From: Pedobacter cryoconitis
GTDB taxonomy: Bacteria; Bacteroidota; Bacteroidia; Sphingobacteriales; Sphingobacteriaceae
Direction of reading: 5' to 3'
Assembly: GCF_014200595.1 (NCBI RefSeq)
Contig: NZ_JACHCG010000003.1
Coordinates: 566,473 to 630,472, forward strand
Length of the DNA stretch: 64,000 nucleotides
In this document: piece by piece, positions 52,848-61,698 of the stretch
How positions within the stretch are numbered: the first letter of the stretch is position 1
Layout of the letters: the number at the start of each line of letters is the position of its first letter
Notes under the pieces: generated by a model
What the model was told of the DNA's origin: nothing
The model's input: the letters and a program-made list of their open reading frames with translations, nothing else
Databases searched by the model: none
Program-made: the position numbers and the translations under genes

Positions 52848-53821
52848 ACCTTAATCAGACCGATTTGAGCTGCATGTAACATCGCCTCTTTACTCTCTGT
52901 AAAAAGACAAGTATGGATGTTTTGTGCTGTTACTTTACTGAGTAATTCAAGCGTCGCAGCTTCTTTCTCTTTCCTGATGTTCCTGATATAGATAGCCTCT
53001 ATATTCTTTGGATACTTTATAGCAATTGATGAATAAATGTCCGGATCTTGCTGCGAATTATCACCAAAAAGTATAAACTTCTGATTCGGAAAAGCGTCTA
53101 TAATCCGCAAGACCCGTATTAGCTTACCTTCATGGCCTGTTTTTCCGGTTTTCAACAAATCTTTCCACCGCTTAATCTGGTTGAGCAAAAAAGTTCCTTC
53201 CGGCAAATTATTGAATCTGAAAGTACTGACCAGATAATCATATAGGTTCCATTCACTACTGGAAACATAGAAAAAAGGATTTGGATGTTCAGCATCGGTA
53301 TGTGATAGTGCCAGTAAATTATATTGAGAACTCACGCCCGGGAAAGTTTTCCTGGTATGTGGATTTTTAATAAAAAGTTCTCTTAACCTTCTGCCTATAG
53401 TGGCAGAATGCGAAATCATAATCGTATCGTCTATATCAGATATGAATGCATATTGAGTAACATGAGGAACATAAACATCCCCGGTACTCCCCGCCAGCGC
53501 TTCCCCGTTATCGCCTAGTGCTTCTACTTTTACCTGGTGCCAGCCTGCACTCACATTTTCTTCAGCACTCCACTCAAACTTAAAAAAACCGTCGTATTCT
53601 GTAGTTTGAGTAACCGTCTGGGTGTAAAAACTAAGCCTGACTTTAACCCACGGATAGGGCTTTAAAATAAACATCCTGATCAGATAAAGGATATTTACAA
53701 AGAAATTATTGCTGTAGTTCTGGGTATTCTTCGCCTTAAATTTAAAGACATGTCCGTACACCACAAGGTTGTGTGTGTGACCATAGCCATGATATACTTT
53801 TACTGTGACAGAATTATTCAT
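52844..53821 (-). CDS. App1-type phosphatidate phosphatase (DUF2183)
   Basis: A 325-residue protein with a haloacid-dehalogenase-type catalytic motif FISDIDDTIM (DxDxT) at about residue 148 and a later FGDNSQQDPDIYSSI. It matches the App1/DUF2183 family, whose yeast member dephosphorylates phosphatidic acid. The N-terminal third (about 1-130) is a separate beta-rich domain (FKFKAKNTQNYSNN..., FFKFEWSAEENVSAGWHQVKVEALGD). Its neighbour across a divergent promoter is a lipid kinase, so a common link to phospholipid turnover is plausible. No signal peptide is seen. Confidence 0.88.
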   Translation of the reverse strand: MNNSVTVKVYHGYGHTHNLVVYGHVFKFKAKNTQNYSNNFFVNILYLIRMFILKPYPWVKVRLSFYTQTVTQTTEYDGFFKFEWSAEENVSAGWHQVKVEALGDNGEALAGSTGDVYVPHVTQYAFISDIDDTIMISHSATIGRRLRELFIKNPHTRKTFPGVSSQYNLLALSHTDAEHPNPFFYVSSSEWNLYDYLVSTFRFNNLPEGTFLLNQIKRWKDLLKTGKTGHEGKLIRVLRIIDAFPNQKFILFGDNSQQDPDIYSSIAIKYPKNIEAIYIRNIRKEKEAATLELLSKVTAQNIHTCLFTESKEAMLHAAQIGLIKV

Positions 53822-53888
53822 TATAAATCAAACAGAGCAGACGCATAGTTGTTTGTGCTATTGAACATTACTATACATTAATTTACCT

Positions 53889-54752
53889 ATGAAATTATTA
53901 TTTATTGTCAACCCAGGCTCGGGAAGTGATGATACAGACTTCAAAACGGTGATCACAGATTTTTTTAAGACACTGGAACATCAATTTGAAATCTATGAAC
54001 TCACTACCAATTGCAGTCCTGATCAGGTTAAAGCAGCTATTGACCAGGCAAAAGCAACACGGGTGGTTGCAGTGGGTGGAGATGGGACTTTGAAACTGGT
54101 TTGTGAGTTATTAAAAGGAACGAAAACGCCAATTGGAATTATACCTGCCGGTTCAGCAAATGGCATGGCTAAAGAGTTGGGCGTACCATTAGACATCAAT
54201 GAAGCGCTTGATTTAGCCATCAATGGCGAAACTAAAGAAATTCATGCTGTTGTTGTAAATGGAGAACTATGCATCCATTTATCTGACATTGGCTTTAATG
54301 CTTATATCGTTAAAAAGTTTGATGACCTGCCACAAAGAGGAATGTGGGGATATACCAAAGCTTTGTGGAAAGCATTGTGGAGCCATCATAAAATGGAAGT
54401 AGAATTTCAAATCGGGAAAGAAACTATCCGGTCTGAAGCTGCAATGGTGGTTATTGCGAATGCAACTATGTATGGAACTGGTGTTAAAATCAATCCGGAC
54501 GGCAAACTGGATGATGATGTTTTTGAGGTTATCCTGGTCAAAAAATACTCTTTAATGGAAATCATTAAGATACGGTTCACCGATTTACCTTTTAATCCGG
54601 AAAAGATTGAATCCTTTCAAACGAAAGGGCTGCGTATTAAAGCTAAGCATAAGGCACATTTTCAGGTAGACGGAGAATATATAGGTAAAGTCAATACTGT
54701 AACAGCAGAACTATTGCCTGCGGCTATAACAGTCGTTTTTAAACCGATGTAA
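53889..54752 (+). CDS. Diacylglycerol kinase family lipid kinase
   Basis: A 287-residue DagK/YegS-type kinase that would phosphorylate a diacylglycerol-like lipid. The nucleotide-binding motif VVAVGGDGTLKLV is at about residues 58-70, the opening MKLLFIVNPGSGSDD is typical, and IGIIPAGSANGMAKELG and FQVDGEYIGKV complete the family pattern. It is divergent from the App1 phosphatase gene. The two would act in opposite directions on phosphatidate, an inference from family knowledge. Confidence 0.9.
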   Translation: MKLLFIVNPGSGSDDTDFKTVITDFFKTLEHQFEIYELTTNCSPDQVKAAIDQAKATRVVAVGGDGTLKLVCELLKGTKTPIGIIPAGSANGMAKELGVPLDINEALDLAINGETKEIHAVVVNGELCIHLSDIGFNAYIVKKFDDLPQRGMWGYTKALWKALWSHHKMEVEFQIGKETIRSEAAMVVIANATMYGTGVKINPDGKLDDDVFEVILVKKYSLMEIIKIRFTDLPFNPEKIESFQTKGLRIKAKHKAHFQVDGEYIGKVNTVTAELLPAAITVVFKPM

Positions 54753-54764
54753 ACCGTGAGGAGC

Positions 54765-55157
54765 TTATCTGAAATATTTACGGTGTACCTGTAAGCTGTA
54801 ATATCCCCTGAAAAACTCAGCAATGATACAGATCCTGAACAGGATACCAAACCATTGTTCTCCCTGATGAAGCAGTTCCGGTAAAAAAGTAATAAACCCA
54901 ATAGAAAACACCCATAATGCCAGCCGGAAAGGAAATTGCAGGTAATATGTTATAATTCCATATTTCCGGAACTGAAACAGGCCAGCAGCAGAAACAAACA
55001 GGGAGCAGAAGATCAGCAGGGTAAAAACAACCCTTCCTACAGCAAATGATTCGTGTGGGATTTCCTGATATTTAACTAAAACAGCCCAGATCTGAGGGCT
55101 TAGAGAAACGATGCTGATCAGATCCAGCAACGCGAATAATTTGAATAAAAGACGCAT
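54765..55157 (-). CDS. Hypothetical membrane protein
   Basis: A 130-residue protein with about four hydrophobic segments (LFKLFALLDLISIVSL, VVFTLLIFCSLFVSAAGLF, FRLALWVFSIGFITFL, IAEFFRGYYSL-adjacent). It starts one base after the TonB-like gene's stop and so is co-transcribed with it. No named family is recognised. Sequence motifs give no function. Confidence 0.75.
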   Translation of the reverse strand: MRLLFKLFALLDLISIVSLSPQIWAVLVKYQEIPHESFAVGRVVFTLLIFCSLFVSAAGLFQFRKYGIITYYLQFPFRLALWVFSIGFITFLPELLHQGEQWFGILFRICIIAEFFRGYYSLQVHRKYFR

Positions 55158-55808
55158 TTACTTACAATATTTTTCCAGTAGTTCATCAGCCAGAGCCGAC
55201 CCCATATATTTGACAAACAGAAAGTCCTCGCAGGCTCCTTGCTTGTCTTTTTGTTTTAATTTCTTTTGCCCCTCTTCTATCTTTTTTTTCAGGTAAGCAT
55301 CATCATAACCTAATTCCTGCTTCAAAGCGACTATTCTGCCTTCCTCAGCCTCTTTAAACGTTCCTGAAGCCTTATTCCGGTAGAAGTTAGTAATGACCTC
55401 AGTCAATCCTTCATTCGCCTGATAAGCTGCAATAGCTTTATTTTTTTCAGTAATGCCCGTCGTTGCACAATCTCCACCAGAAATGCTAAAGCTGACAGGA
55501 GCAATAATCACATAAGCTGTATCGTAACCTTCAGGTACCTGCCATTTTCCGCTACTCAACCTGATTAAACGTAAAGCCTCCTGATCAAGATCAATGCCCA
55601 TTCCACTGCTCACCTTCGAGGTATAAACTTCCCCTGCCAGGTTAACTTTAAAACTGACCATAATCTTTCCCTCCAGACAATGTTGTAAGGAAAATCCGGG
55701 ATAAATGATATTTGTTTGAATAAAAGCATCCAGACCGCCTTTAAGTACAGGTTGCGCCTGTACAGACAAACCGATAAAAAACAGGAATACAGCAAGAATC
55801 TTCTTCAT
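55158..55808 (-). CDS. Periplasmic TonB C-terminal domain protein
   Basis: A 216-residue exported protein with signal peptide KKILAVFLFFIGLSVQA. The segment CLEGKIMVSFKVNLAGEVYTSKVSSGMGIDLDQEALRLIRL (about residues 45-85) matches a TonB C-terminal/TonB2-type domain, which contacts TonB boxes of outer-membrane receptors. The protein lacks the N-terminal membrane anchor and Pro-rich linker of TonB, so it is not an energy transducer in itself. The C-terminal part is helical (LKQELGYDDAYLKKKIEEGQKKL) with a TPR-like look. Confidence 0.8.
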   Translation of the reverse strand: MKKILAVFLFFIGLSVQAQPVLKGGLDAFIQTNIIYPGFSLQHCLEGKIMVSFKVNLAGEVYTSKVSSGMGIDLDQEALRLIRLSSGKWQVPEGYDTAYVIIAPVSFSISGGDCATTGITEKNKAIAAYQANEGLTEVITNFYRNKASGTFKEAEEGRIVALKQELGYDDAYLKKKIEEGQKKLKQKDKQGACEDFLFVKYMGSALADELLEKYCK

Positions 55809-55824
55809 TCCCTAATTTACGAAA

Positions 55825-56532
55825 TTATTCGGCAGGAATATTAAAGGTGTGTTTAAGAATCAGCCCCGGGTCCGGGCAATTCTTCAGATAAACAGCTTTG
55901 TTCGAGAACTGACAAACGCCAGGATAATCGCCTTCTTTCCCCTGCATATCAAACATCAGTTGAAAATGAAGGTGAGGAGGCCAGTTTCCATTTTCCGCAG
56001 GAACCCCAAAAGAAGCAAATAAACTTCCGCCGGCAATAAACTGACCTGCCTGAAGCCCATCCAATGATTTCAGGCTTAAATGTCCGTAAAGCGCATATAA
56101 AGTCAGGTCATCCAATTGATATTTCAGGATAATCGTTGCCCCATAATCACCGAAATGATCATTGTTTTTGAAACTGTGCACCTGTGCATCAGAGAAATTA
56201 TATACCGGAGTTCCCGCAGGCCCCCAGATATCTACTCCAAGATGTAATCTCCGTGGTTCTTCCAGCGTATCGAAATGAATACTTCTTGAATAAATTGTCC
56301 GGTGTTCATTGTATCCTCCGATACCATAACGTGAATGGGTATCTTCCAGCTTGTTTGTTACCCATGAAGAAAAAACTGACGTATCTGCAAGGATTTCGTC
56401 AGTAAGTTCCAGGTTAGCTGCTGTAAAATCAAAAGGGTATAACCGATCAGCAGAAGGATCGAAATCTACCACACTGCTGATCTGATTTTCAGGGTTTGAT
56501 AACCACCCCTTAAGCTTTTCCAGAGATTCCAT
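55825..56532 (-). CDS. M23 family metallopeptidase
   Basis: A 235-residue LytM-type peptidase. The zinc ligands are in HLGVDIWGPAGTPVY (about residues 98-112, H and D) and PPHLHFQLMFD (HxH near 193), with GHLSLKSL between. Family members cleave cross-linked peptides in peptidoglycan. No signal peptide is visible at this start, and the opening (LEKLKGWLSNPENQ) looks soluble, which is unusual for a cell-wall enzyme. It lies between the TonB-like gene and rbfA on the minus strand. Confidence 0.88.
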   Translation of the reverse strand: MESLEKLKGWLSNPENQISSVVDFDPSADRLYPFDFTAANLELTDEILADTSVFSSWVTNKLEDTHSRYGIGGYNEHRTIYSRSIHFDTLEEPRRLHLGVDIWGPAGTPVYNFSDAQVHSFKNNDHFGDYGATIILKYQLDDLTLYALYGHLSLKSLDGLQAGQFIAGGSLFASFGVPAENGNWPPHLHFQLMFDMQGKEGDYPGVCQFSNKAVYLKNCPDPGLILKHTFNIPAE

Positions 56533-56538
56533 CAGAAT

Positions 56539-56928
56539 TTAGTCTTCTGTTGTTTCTTCTTCTCCGCCTTGTTCTTTACGTTCTTTTGAAATCTTATCGA
56601 AGATCTTATCCATATGTTCTACATAGGTGTTGGTATCATCCAGAAAGAAAGTCAAACTTGGTACAACCCTCACCTGATGCCGAATACGCGCACCCAGTTT
56701 ATACCTGATTTCTCCGGCATGAGAATTTACGGTTGCAATTGATAGTCCTGTATTATTTGTGCTTAAAAAGCTCAGGTAAACCTTGGCTACCGCTAAATCC
56801 GGAGACACGCGGACTTTTGTAATCGTAACTAATGTATTGGGTAAGTACTCTGCCCCTTCTCTTTGAAATAATGTCGCTAATTCCTCTTGCAGTACACCAG
56901 CAAATTTCTGTTGACGTTTACTTTCCAT
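56539..56928 (-). CDS. rbfA: Ribosome-binding factor A
   Basis: A 129-residue KH-fold protein that binds the 30S subunit and assists maturation of 16S rRNA. Family features include the opening KRQQKFAGVLQEELATLFQ, ALGARIRHQ-like segment (YKLGARIRHQVRVVPSLTFFLDDT) and the short acidic tail EQGGEEETTED. It lies 19 bases downstream of hflX, a GTPase also linked to ribosomes, in the same direction. Confidence 0.93.
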   Translation of the reverse strand: MESKRQQKFAGVLQEELATLFQREGAEYLPNTLVTITKVRVSPDLAVAKVYLSFLSTNNTGLSIATVNSHAGEIRYKLGARIRHQVRVVPSLTFFLDDTNTYVEHMDKIFDKISKERKEQGGEEETTED

Positions 56929-56947
56929 GATTTTTGTAATCTTTTAT

Positions 56948-58141
56948 TTAGTATAATAATTTGTCATAAGGATACCTAACCGTATGAAGGGCAACAACCT
57001 TATCATATAAAAGTTGTTTAAATTCTTCCAGGTTTTCCTTATGCAGCGCTGAGATAAATAACGACGGCGTATTATGTTGTGCCATCCAGCTCTTTTTAAA
57101 GTCTTCCAGTGTTAAAGTCACCTTCTCATCTTCGTTCATTTCATCGGCTTCAGGATTCACGTAAGCATCAATTTTATTGAAAACCACGATCGTCTCTTTA
57201 TCCCTTGCGCCCAGATCTTTCAGCGTTTCATTTACTACCCTGATCTGGTCTTCGAAACTCGTATGAGACACATCTACCACATGGATTAATATATCAGCTT
57301 CTCTGACTTCATCCAATGTTGATTTGAAACATTCTACCAGGTGATGCGGCAGTTTACGGATAAAACCAACCGTGTCAGACAATAAGAATGGCAGATTATC
57401 AATCACAACTTTTCTTACCGTAGTATCTAAAGTTGCAAACAACTTGTTCTCTGCAAACACCTCTGATTTTGAAATCATGTTCATGATTGTAGACTTACCT
57501 ACGTTGGTATAGCCTACTAAAGCGACCCTGATTAATTCAGTACGGTTTTTCCGCTGTGTTTCATTCTGTTTATCGATCAGTCTCAATCTTCCTTTTAACA
57601 GGGAGATTTTCTCCAGGATCATCCTTCTGTCACTCTCAATCTGAGTTTCACCCGGTCCACGCATACCAATACCACCCTTTTGGCGCTCCAGGTGAGTCCA
57701 TAAGCGCGTTAAACGTGGTAATAAATATTGCAGCTGCGCTAATTCAACCTGAGTTTTAGCCTGTGAAGTTTGTGCTCTTCCGGCAAAAATATCAAGGATA
57801 AGATTACTCCTGTCCAGGACTTTTACTTCCAGTTCACGCTCTATATTCCGCAGTTGCGAAGGAGATAGTTCATCGTCAAAAACGACCATATCAATTTCCT
57901 CCGACTTCACGTAGGCTCTTATTTCTTCTAATTTTCCCGTTCCAACAAAGGTACCTCTATCGGGCTTCAGCATTTTTTGTGTGAAGATGTTATCCACTAC
58001 ACCACCTGCTGTATCTACCAAAAATGTCAGTTCGTCTAAATATTCTTTTGTTTCTTCCGGTTTTTCTCCCGGTCTGATCACACCTACCAGGACTGCCCGT
58101 TCCTGCTTAACCGCGGTATCATAAGTTTTCTCTTTTCCCAT
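56948..58141 (-). CDS. hflX: Ribosome-associated GTPase HflX
   Basis: A 397-residue HflX-type GTPase. The G1 motif is GYTNVGKSTIMN (about residues 208-219), G3 DTVGFIRKLP, and G4 NKID. The N-terminal HflX domain contains DELSPSQLRNIERELEVKVLDR and the glycine-rich GIGMRGPGETQIESDRR. HflX splits stalled 70S ribosomes under stress. It is co-directional with rbfA and follows trpC by 22 bases, so part of its expression may be coupled to the trp cluster. Confidence 0.95.
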   Translation of the reverse strand: MGKEKTYDTAVKQERAVLVGVIRPGEKPEETKEYLDELTFLVDTAGGVVDNIFTQKMLKPDRGTFVGTGKLEEIRAYVKSEEIDMVVFDDELSPSQLRNIERELEVKVLDRSNLILDIFAGRAQTSQAKTQVELAQLQYLLPRLTRLWTHLERQKGGIGMRGPGETQIESDRRMILEKISLLKGRLRLIDKQNETQRKNRTELIRVALVGYTNVGKSTIMNMISKSEVFAENKLFATLDTTVRKVVIDNLPFLLSDTVGFIRKLPHHLVECFKSTLDEVREADILIHVVDVSHTSFEDQIRVVNETLKDLGARDKETIVVFNKIDAYVNPEADEMNEDEKVTLTLEDFKKSWMAQHNTPSLFISALHKENLEEFKQLLYDKVVALHTVRYPYDKLLY

Positions 58142-58163
58142 GTAAAGTACAAAGATACAAAAG

Positions 58164-58955
58164 TTATACCGAGATCAACTCCCCTACGAACTGATGCATT
58201 GCAGCTCCCGGGTCAGAAGTCTTCATAAAGTTTTCACCAATTAGAAAACCGTTAAATCCAGCTGTTTTCAGCTGCTTAATTGTCTGTGGATCACTGATCG
58301 CGCTCTCAGATACTTTCAGAAATTCTTTTGGGATTTCATCTGCCAGATCAAATGACGTCTGAATATTGACAGAAAAGTCTGCCAGATTACGGTTATTCAC
58401 ACCAATTGCATCAATATAGGGATTGATACTGCGTTGTAATTCTTCCAGGTTATGCACTTCAAGCAGGACATTCAGGCCTAAGCTTTTAGACAACCTGCTA
58501 AAAGTATCGATTTGTACAGGGGTAAGAATTGCCGCAATCAGCAGAATAATATCGGCGCCTAGACCTTTTGCTTCTACAATCTGGTATTCATCGATCATGA
58601 AATCTTTCCGCAATAGCGGAACATCGTTAGCTGCCCTTGCTTCCAGTAAATCATTCGGGTGACCACCAAAGAAATCTATATCGGTTAATACAGAAATAGC
58701 CGAAGCTCCTGCTGCTGCATATCCATTAGTCACTTCTACAACTGTAGAGTGGTCATTGATAATTCCTTTTGAAGGAGAACGCCGCTTAAATTCTGCGATG
58801 ATACCTGTACGTTCAGGACTCAGCATGAATTCTTTTAAAGAATAAGGCGTTCTGTTAAAATAAACACCCTGTTCAAGCTCTTTGATAGAAACCAGCTTTT
58901 TAGCCTGTTCCACTTCTTCTTTTTTTCTGAGTACAATTTTATCTAAAATATTCAT
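58164..58955 (-). CDS. trpC: Indole-3-glycerol phosphate synthase
   Basis: A 263-residue TIM-barrel enzyme closing the indole ring in tryptophan synthesis. Key motifs are IAEFKRRSPSKG (phosphate and catalytic lysine, about residues 53-64), RKDFMIDEYQIVEAK, EVHNLEEL, GVNNRNL and ISDPQTI with a terminal GFNGFLIGENFM. It follows trpG by nine bases. The trpD gene that normally lies between them is missing. Confidence 0.95.
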   Translation of the reverse strand: MNILDKIVLRKKEEVEQAKKLVSIKELEQGVYFNRTPYSLKEFMLSPERTGIIAEFKRRSPSKGIINDHSTVVEVTNGYAAAGASAISVLTDIDFFGGHPNDLLEARAANDVPLLRKDFMIDEYQIVEAKGLGADIILLIAAILTPVQIDTFSRLSKSLGLNVLLEVHNLEELQRSINPYIDAIGVNNRNLADFSVNIQTSFDLADEIPKEFLKVSESAISDPQTIKQLKTAGFNGFLIGENFMKTSDPGAAMHQFVGELISV

Positions 58956-58964
58956 TTGCCTATT

Positions 58965-59537
58965 TTAATTATCTAACCAATTTTTCATCATTTCTTTTCC
59001 ATATTCCGTCAGCACGCTTTCCGGATGGAACTGTACGCCGCGCACATCATAAGTCTGATGTCTGAGTGCCATGATTTCCTCACCTGTATCTGTAGCAGTA
59101 ATAGTCAGTTCAGCAGGAAAACCTTCCCGGCTAACTACCCATGAATGATAACGGCCGACGTTAATCACTTCAGGACAGTCATTAAATAAGAATTCTTCCT
59201 TATCAATTACGTTTATAGGTGTAGCTATTCCGTGCATAGGCCTGCCTAAATTTAACAACTGACCGCCAAATGCTTCGGCTATAGCCTGTTGCCCAAGGCA
59301 GATCCCCAGAATACTTTTTTCAGCAGCATAGGTTTTGATCACTTCTAAAAGTAAACCAGCTTCTGAAGGTATACCAGGGCCAGGTGACAATAAAATCTTA
59401 TCAAATTGAGCGACATCAGCCAGGGCAAATTTATCATTTCTCCACACTTCTGCTTCTCTACCCAATTCATTAATTAAATGCACTAAATTATAGGTAAAGG
59501 AGTCATAATTATCTATGACTAATATTTTCTTTTGCAT
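58965..59537 (-). CDS. trpG: Anthranilate synthase component II (glutamine amidotransferase)
   Basis: A 190-residue class I amidotransferase supplying ammonia to TrpE. The catalytic cysteine is in GICLGQQAIAEAFGG (about residue 79), the histidine and glutamate in VQFHPESVLT. The opening KKILVIDNYDSFTYNLVH is typical. It could also serve p-aminobenzoate synthase (PabA), as in many bacteria. Location between trpE and trpC favours a main role in tryptophan synthesis. Confidence 0.94.
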   Translation of the reverse strand: MQKKILVIDNYDSFTYNLVHLINELGREAEVWRNDKFALADVAQFDKILLSPGPGIPSEAGLLLEVIKTYAAEKSILGICLGQQAIAEAFGGQLLNLGRPMHGIATPINVIDKEEFLFNDCPEVINVGRYHSWVVSREGFPAELTITATDTGEEIMALRHQTYDVRGVQFHPESVLTEYGKEMMKNWLDN

Positions 59538-59546
59538 GTCTTTAAT

Positions 59547-60959
59547 TTAAATTTTATTAATCCCTTTGGCCATCTCCACTGCTTTACGCAAGGCAGCAAT
59601 CTTATTGTTTACTTCATTCAGCTCATTAATGGCGATAGAATCTGCTACAATACCAGCACCAGCTCTATAATGCAACTGGTTATTCTTACTCATAAACGTA
59701 CGGATCATAATGGCATGATTAAATGAACTGCCGAAGTCCATATACCCAATTGCACCCGCATAAAAATTACGCGCCAATCCTTCATATTCATCGATCAGCT
59801 GCATCGCTTTGTATTTTGGTGCGCCACTTAAAGTACCTGCCGGATAAGTATCCGCGACCACTTTAAAAGCGGAAACATCAGGCTGAATATTTCCACTTAC
59901 TTTTGAAACCAGGTGGATCAAGTGAGAATAATACTGAACTTCTTTAAACGATTTAACTTCAACTCCCCTGCAATGTCTGCTCAGATCATTCCTGGCTAAA
60001 TCTACCAGCATCACATGCTCTGCACTTTCCTTAGGATCTTGTTCCAGCTTTCTCGCTAATTCAGCATCTTCTTCATCATTACCTGTGCGTTTAAAGGTTC
60101 CGGCGATTGGAAAGATATTAGCAGCTCCGTTTTTAATCGTAATCTGGGCTTCCGGCGATGAGCCAAAAAGCTTAAAGCTTCCGTAATCAAAATAGAACAA
60201 GTAAGGAGAAGGGTTAATAGAGCGCAAACAGCGGTAAACATTAAACTCATCACCAGAAAACTTCTGATTGTAGGCTCTGGATGGAACGATCTGAAAAACA
60301 TCACCACGCAGGATATGTTTCTTCATTTTCTCCACGATATCCATGAAGCCTTCATTCGTCAGGTTAGATTGCTCCTCACCTACAGTGTCAAAACTATATT
60401 CAGGGAAGTTTTTATTTTGAATCAGGTATTCAATTCGCTCTAAATCTTCATCGTCTTCCTCATTGAAGTTATTCTTAAACAGGGTAATCTCATTCTTAAA
60501 GTGATCAATAGCAATAATATAGCGGTAAACATGATATTGCATCATTGGGATCTCTTCTCCTTTTGGAGATTGAGCTGTAAATTTGATATCCTCAAAATAC
60601 TGCACCGTGTTCCAGGTAAAATAACCAAACATTCCCGTAGAGATACGGCGCTGTTCTTCCACAGTTTGCGGGTCAAATCTTGCTTTAAAAGCTTCGATTT
60701 CCCCGGTCAGGACAAATTCATCCTTTACTTCTTTTTCTCCATTGGGAAAATAAGAAGACAGCTTTCCGTTTTCCAGCATAATTCCTGCGACAGGATCTGC
60801 ACAAACGTAACTTACGGAGTTCTCCCGGCTATGGTAATCAGAACTTTCCAGCAACAGGGAGTTTGGAAAAACATCCCTCAATCGCAGATAGATACTTACA
60901 GGAGTAATAGTATCTGCTAATCTCTTTTTAAAAACGGTATTGATTTTGATCTTCTCCAT
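59547..60959 (-). CDS. trpE: Anthranilate synthase component I
   Basis: A 470-residue chorismate-utilising enzyme that makes anthranilate with TrpG. The tryptophan feedback site is suggested by LLLESSDYHSRENS (about residues 34-47). Catalytic-domain motifs are VFQIVPSRAY, PIAGTFKRTGNDEEDAEL, LVDLARNDLSR and TYPAGTLSGAPK. It is the first structural gene of the trp cluster and is controlled by the leader peptide and terminator just upstream. This combination favours TrpE over PabB. Confidence 0.95.
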   Translation of the reverse strand: MEKIKINTVFKKRLADTITPVSIYLRLRDVFPNSLLLESSDYHSRENSVSYVCADPVAGIMLENGKLSSYFPNGEKEVKDEFVLTGEIEAFKARFDPQTVEEQRRISTGMFGYFTWNTVQYFEDIKFTAQSPKGEEIPMMQYHVYRYIIAIDHFKNEITLFKNNFNEEDDEDLERIEYLIQNKNFPEYSFDTVGEEQSNLTNEGFMDIVEKMKKHILRGDVFQIVPSRAYNQKFSGDEFNVYRCLRSINPSPYLFYFDYGSFKLFGSSPEAQITIKNGAANIFPIAGTFKRTGNDEEDAELARKLEQDPKESAEHVMLVDLARNDLSRHCRGVEVKSFKEVQYYSHLIHLVSKVSGNIQPDVSAFKVVADTYPAGTLSGAPKYKAMQLIDEYEGLARNFYAGAIGYMDFGSSFNHAIMIRTFMSKNNQLHYRAGAGIVADSIAINELNEVNNKIAALRKAVEMAKGINKI

Positions 60960-60981
60960 CTGAAATTATTAAAACAAAAAA

Positions 60982-61006
60982 AACCCGACGTGTTGTACGT
61001 CGGGTT
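60982..61006 (-). terminator. trp attenuator terminator
   Basis: On the minus strand AACCCGACGT-ACAAC-ACGTCGGGTT, a perfect 10-bp stem, is followed by TTTTTTTTGTTTT, 22 bases before the trpE start. Upstream CGTCG within the leader could pair with the CGACG of the 5' arm to form an antiterminator. Confidence 0.9.
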
Positions 61007-61036
61007 AGTATGTGTGGTTTGGTTTAGGTTGATAAA

Positions 61037-61117
61037 CTATAAGGTACACGAGACTACGACGAAACTCTTTTCAGAATTACCGCGCCATTGCCAAGTAGTA
61101 TGTTTATTGTTAATCAT
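61037..61117 (-). CDS. trpL: trp leader peptide
   Basis: A 26-codon reading frame precedes the terminator, with two tryptophan codons at positions 9 and 11 (HTTWQWRG). This is the classic arrangement for attenuation: ribosome stalling at Trp codons when charged tRNA-Trp is scarce would favour an antiterminator. The stop codon lies 30 bases before the terminator stem. A TAnnTTTG-type -7 element ends 8 bases upstream, so transcription may start close to the ATG. It is too short for routine gene calling. Confidence 0.85.
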   Translation of the reverse strand: MINNKHTTWQWRGNSEKSFVVVSCTL

Positions 61118-61124
61118 TGAGTAG

Positions 61125-61154
61125 CAAAAATAGAAATAAATCTTACAAACCAAA
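61125..61154 (-). promoter_or_regulatory. Candidate trp operon promoter
   Basis: On the minus strand TTTG (61151-61154) and TATTTTTG (61125-61132) are separated by 18 bases and match the Bacteroidota -33 and -7 consensus. The start site would fall near 61118, almost at the trpL ATG. Confidence 0.55.
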
Positions 61155-61174
61155 ATTAAATCGTAAAATAATTA

Positions 61175-61621
61175 TCACATTCCGAATAGATGTCTGGTTG
61201 GATCTAGTCTAACCATTGTAAAAATTGCGATTGTGATTAATAAAAGCGCCAAACCAAAATAAATAAATATAGTTTTATGTTTAGCTAATGCAGTAGCACC
61301 TCTTTTAGAACGCGCATTACCTATTGTGATTAAGACAATTGCAAGTAACATCATGGATAAATGTTCCATTTTCCAGTAACGTTGTATCGCAACGGAACTA
61401 TCACCTTTGTACCAATCATGCATAAAATAGATCACTAAACCTAAAACCAATTGAATATGCGCACTGATCAAAGCGAACACATTTAACTTACGGTTCCCTT
61501 CAGTATATGGTTTCTTACCCACATATCCCATTAATGCATTAATAAAAGCAACCAGCAATAAGATGATTACTAAATAACGCCATCCAGAGTGCGCACTCTT
61601 CAAGATTTCATAAATACCCAT
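61175..61621 (-). CDS. Small integral membrane protein
   Basis: A 148-residue protein with four membrane segments: YLVIILLLVAFINALMGY, NVFALISAHIQLVLGLVIYF, LSMMLLAIVLITIGNA and IFIYFGLALLLITIAIFTMV. The opening GIYEILKSAHSGWRYLV and the histidine in ISAHIQL have the look of proteins often labelled cytochrome b-like in Bacteroidota, but haem ligands cannot be confirmed. The ATG at 61621 is preferred to one six codons upstream. Its role is unknown. Confidence 0.8.
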   Translation of the reverse strand: MGIYEILKSAHSGWRYLVIILLLVAFINALMGYVGKKPYTEGNRKLNVFALISAHIQLVLGLVIYFMHDWYKGDSSVAIQRYWKMEHLSMMLLAIVLITIGNARSKRGATALAKHKTIFIYFGLALLLITIAIFTMVRLDPTRHLFGM

Positions 61622-61698
61622 AACAAGTTTTTTCTTCAAAAATAAGAAATTAATGCTTGCTTATAAGATCAGCAGCCTTTTATTGGTATTTAGAATCA

